From contig DITZ01000099.1 of assembly GCA_002422985.1 (NCBI GenBank), forward strand, positions 3,083 through 34,304: a stretch of DNA of 31,222 bases. The letters are read 5' to 3'. The notes beneath the pieces are model-generated. The model was given only the letters and a program-made list of their open reading frames with translations, did no database searches and was not told where the DNA came from. The translations under genes and the position numbers were made by a program. This document shows positions 30,205 to 31,222 of the stretch, one piece after another. Source of the DNA: Sphingomonadales bacterium UBA6171 (GTDB taxonomy: Bacteria > Pseudomonadota > Alphaproteobacteria > Sphingomonadales > Sphingomonadaceae). Positions within the stretch are counted from its first letter, which is position 1. The number at the start of each line of letters is the position of its first letter.

Positions 30205-30233
30205 ATCATAGCAGCGCCAACCCCGTCTGGCGA
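30205..30233 (-). promoter_or_regulatory. Promoter candidate for nrdA
   Basis: On the minus strand TCGCCA (30233-30228), 17 bases, then TATGAT (30210-30205), about 47 bases before the nrdA ATG. The -10 is good, the -35 weak. The TATATG inside the proximal NrdR-like box is an alternative -10. Confidence 0.35.
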
Positions 30234-30276
30234 ACCCGCAATATGGCAGAGGCTTTGATGCCTGATTCGCCCGACA

Positions 30277-30324
30277 CCACTACATATAGCGGCAGTCAGG
30301 CTCTTCACCCGCGACAGATAGTGC
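30277..30324 (-). promoter_or_regulatory. Tandem NrdR-like boxes upstream of nrdA
   Basis: Two 16-base partial palindromes lie on the minus strand: CCGCTATATGTAGTGG (30292-30277) and GCACTATCTGTCGCGG (30324-30309). Their starts are 32 bases apart, about three helical turns. Both share the CTAT-x-TGT-x-G core and resemble the NrdR consensus aCaCtATATxTaGtGt. NrdR is the usual repressor of nrd genes, so this fits their control. Confidence 0.6.
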
Positions 30325-30675
30325 CACAACGGTGCGAACCGGCAAGGGGGAAAATTGTGTGACAAGCATGTTTCATGACCGGCAAGCCGGTGGATTCATG
30401 CAAAAATCCTTGGCGAAAAAGCGGTTGGCCCGAACGGCTGCCCTGGCATTGCATCGCTGTTTTTTTGCGGTGATGGAGCGCGCGCTGATATGGGCCATCC
30501 GGCCGTAAAATCCATGGCTGCATGATGAAAAGGCATGATTGGAACTGGTTGGGGCCGGCTGTTCATCGGCGTTGCGAAGGCTGACCCGCGCCGCCGGCAC
30601 GATGGCGGGTGCATCGCCCCTTTTCCTTTATGCGCAACCGCGGCTACAGGCTGCCTCGTAAAGGAGACGGACAAG

Positions 30676-31222
30676 ATGGGCCTCATTCGTTCTGACGATG
30701 TGATCGAAAGCGTGGCGGACGCATTGCAACATATCAGCTATTTCCACCCGCTTGATTATATCCATGCCCTGGGCCGCGCCTGGGAGCGGGAGGAAAGCCC
30801 GGCCGCGAAGGACGCCATCGCGCAGATCCTGACCAACAGCCGCATGTGTGCCGAAGGCCATCGGCCGATCTGTCAGGATACCGGCATTGTTGTCGTCTTT
30901 GCCAAGGTGGGCATGGGCGTGGTGTGGGAGGGCGATATGACGCTCGACCAGATGGTGAACGAGGGTGTGCGCCGTGCCTATCTTCACCCGGACAACAGGC
31001 TGCGCGCCTCCATCGTGGCGGACCCGGCCTTTTCGCGGGTGAACACCCGCGACAATACGCCGGCGGTCCTGCATGTGGAAATGGTGCCGGGCGATCATCT
31101 GGAAATCGCGGTCGCGGCCAAGGGCGGCGGCTCGGAGAATAAATCGAAGTTCGTGATGCTGAACCCCAGCGATTCCATATTGGACTGGGTGGTGAAAACC
31201 GTGCCGCTGATGGGCGCCGGCT
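30676..31222 (+). CDS. Fumarate hydratase class I (Fe-S), 3'-truncated by window edge
   Basis: Hydrates fumarate to malate with a [4Fe-4S] cluster. The ATG at 30676 has AAGGAG nine bases upstream. The protein starts MGLIRSDDVIESVADALQHI. It shows the family stretches RPICQDTGIVVVF (with Cys66 a likely cluster ligand), RVNTRDNTPAVLHVEMVPGD and AAKGGGSENKSKF. 182 codons are present of an expected 500 or so. The frame is still open at the window end. It is divergent from nrdA. Confidence 0.93.
   Translation, partial: MGLIRSDDVIESVADALQHISYFHPLDYIHALGRAWEREESPAAKDAIAQILTNSRMCAEGHRPICQDTGIVVVFAKVGMGVVWEGDMTLDQMVNEGVRRAYLHPDNRLRASIVADPAFSRVNTRDNTPAVLHVEMVPGDHLEIAVAAKGGGSENKSKFVMLNPSDSILDWVVKTVPLMGAG

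Larger units (their letters stand above)
30159..30675. other. Divergent intergenic region between nrdA and fumarase
   Basis: About 517 bases with no convincing gene; frames here have no ribosome sites or family features. The nrdA side holds a promoter candidate and two NrdR-like boxes. The fumarase side is AT-richer with a T7 run near 30460, and I could not choose a promoter there. Confidence 0.55.

Overview
This is a GC-rich chromosomal segment of an alphaproteobacterium, most likely a member of the Sphingomonadales. The clues are two secreted proteins ending in the PEPxxW-type CTERM signal seen in sphingomonads, alphaproteobacterial TTGACG-type promoters, lactate-dehydrogenase-like malate dehydrogenase, and the blocks zapE/mdh/sucC, sdhCDAB and comEC/gltX/gltA. 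No integrase, transposase, phage gene or CRISPR array is visible. This is a core-genome region with a few small accessory insertions.

Layout. (1) 1-2971, minus strand: mdh, bioB and a 3'-truncated sucC, joined by 1- and 4-base overlaps, with a promoter candidate upstream of mdh. (2) 3281-4432, plus: a choice-of-anchor-A protein with a PEP-CTERM tail. (3) 4508-9740, minus: sdhC, sdhD, sdhA, a 62-residue winged-helix protein, sdhB, then a PaaI-like thioesterase and zapE. Two identical 38-base repeats lie in the gaps here. (4) 10152-12183, plus: pnuC, an NadR-type nicotinamide riboside kinase and prmA, overlapping by ATGA. (5) 12254-12352: a palindromic dispersed-repeat element. (6) 12408-16651, minus: comEC and ligA. 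(7) 16753-20395, plus: gltX, gltA and a second PEP-CTERM protein. (8) 20760-22967: a sigma-54 activator without a sensory domain, divergent from a pseudo-receiver/winged-helix regulator. (9) 23030-24461, plus: a ferredoxin-NADP reductase and tRNA-Pro(CGG). (10) 24548-26446, minus: a secreted S9 peptidase. (11) 26549-30158, minus: nrdA, a ribbon-helix-helix protein, a 59-residue coiled-coil protein and nrdB, with tandem NrdR-like boxes upstream. (12) From 30676, plus: class I fumarase, cut by the window end.

Functionally the window is dominated by the TCA cycle: citrate synthase, succinyl-CoA synthetase beta, succinate dehydrogenase, fumarase and malate dehydrogenase. Alongside are biotin and NAD precursor supply, dNTP synthesis, DNA ligation and DNA uptake. 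The most interesting observation is that two multi-subunit enzyme operons, sdh and nrd, each carry a small predicted DNA-binding protein between subunit genes. The nrd copy has its own promoter candidate overlapped by a palindrome made of 4-base CAT/ATG modules every 6 bases, which suggests an undescribed local regulatory circuit. The sdh copy is only 46% GC in a much more GC-rich operon and is probably a recent arrival.
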